Of a stretch of DNA of 64,000 nt, positions 63,912 to 64,000 are shown piece after piece. The notes beneath the pieces were generated by a model. It ran no database searches. It was not told the DNA's origin and was given only the letters and a program-made list of their open reading frames with translations. Origin of the DNA: Sporosarcina sp. P34 (lineage in GTDB: Bacteria; Bacillota; Bacilli; Bacillales_A; Planococcaceae). The stretch covers positions 61,478 to 125,477 of the forward strand of contig NZ_PDZC01000009.1 of assembly GCF_002743375.1 (NCBI RefSeq), read 5' to 3'. Made by a program: the position numbers and the translations under genes. Every line of letters starts with the position of its first letter. Position 1 is the stretch's first letter.

Positions 63912-64000
63912 TATAGAAATCCTTGTATGATTTCCTATATGTTTACCTCCCTGGCAGTGTACTTTCTCAAGTTCACTGCCAGTAAACCGAAGGCTAATTC

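Overview
The window looks like chromosome from a low-GC, motile, naturally competent, spore-former-type Firmicute of the Planococcaceae, most like Sporosarcina. This is inferred from gene content and order: the Bacillus-type comFA-comFC-yvyF-flgM-flgN-flgK-flgL-yviE-fliW-csrA-hag block, degSU/yigZ/LCP/tagO, comK, hemEHY beside hmoB, a SecA2/SlaP pair and SLH-domain proteins. No rRNA or tRNA gene is visible, so genus is not proven.

Region 1 (about 1-8.5 kb) is an AT-rich accessory island. It carries a large P-loop ATPase, a HEPN-motif protein, a reverse transcriptase with an intact catalytic triad behind a possible promoter and a ~337-nt leader, a proteasome-like Ntn-hydrolase gene broken by one stop codon, a SLATT-type membrane protein and several decayed fragments. 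These modules are separated by copies of a ~63-bp imperfect palindrome. It resembles a defence island.

Region 2 (8.9-13.2 kb) is the most striking part. The flagellin gene hag (minus strand) is split by two related, ORF-less group I introns. Conserved P, Q, R and S elements, P1 pairings with U.G at the splice sites and terminal G residues define exons that join into a normal 460-aa flagellin. Intron 2 begins with 45 nt that encode, in frame, a second copy of the flagellin C-terminus with its own stop (12 of 14 residues identical, most differences synonymous), so failure to splice intron 2 would still give full-length flagellin. Directly downstream and convergent is an unusual double LAGLIDADG protein whose first unit has lost its acidic residues and whose second unit keeps them. 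The hag leader has a sigma-D promoter and a CsrA-type hairpin, and csrA and fliW lie just upstream, so transcription, translation and splicing could all control flagellin.

Region 3 (13.3-29 kb) holds the late flagellar/competence operon, a DegV gene, aspA-comFB, an S9 peptidase and an acyl-CoA synthetase with a FadR-type operator. Region 4 (29-45 kb) has a bceRSAB antibiotic-sensing module, lplJ, yhfH, hemEHY with divergent hmoB, an M20 amidohydrolase, comK and degSU. Region 5 (45-64 kb) is envelope-oriented: YigZ, an LCP ligase, tagO, SecA2-SlaP, three NlpC/P60 hydrolases (two with WalR-type boxes), nagB, a ba3-type oxidase, SulP, a MurJ-like flippase and a glycosyltransferase.

Two intergenic arrays (21.4-22.5 kb and 34.95-35.64 kb) share an exact 21-bp period and a related core (TAGAGCGG / TAGCGCGG). 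A second GC-rich palindromic repeat family occurs at 28.2-28.97 kb and 47.5 kb.
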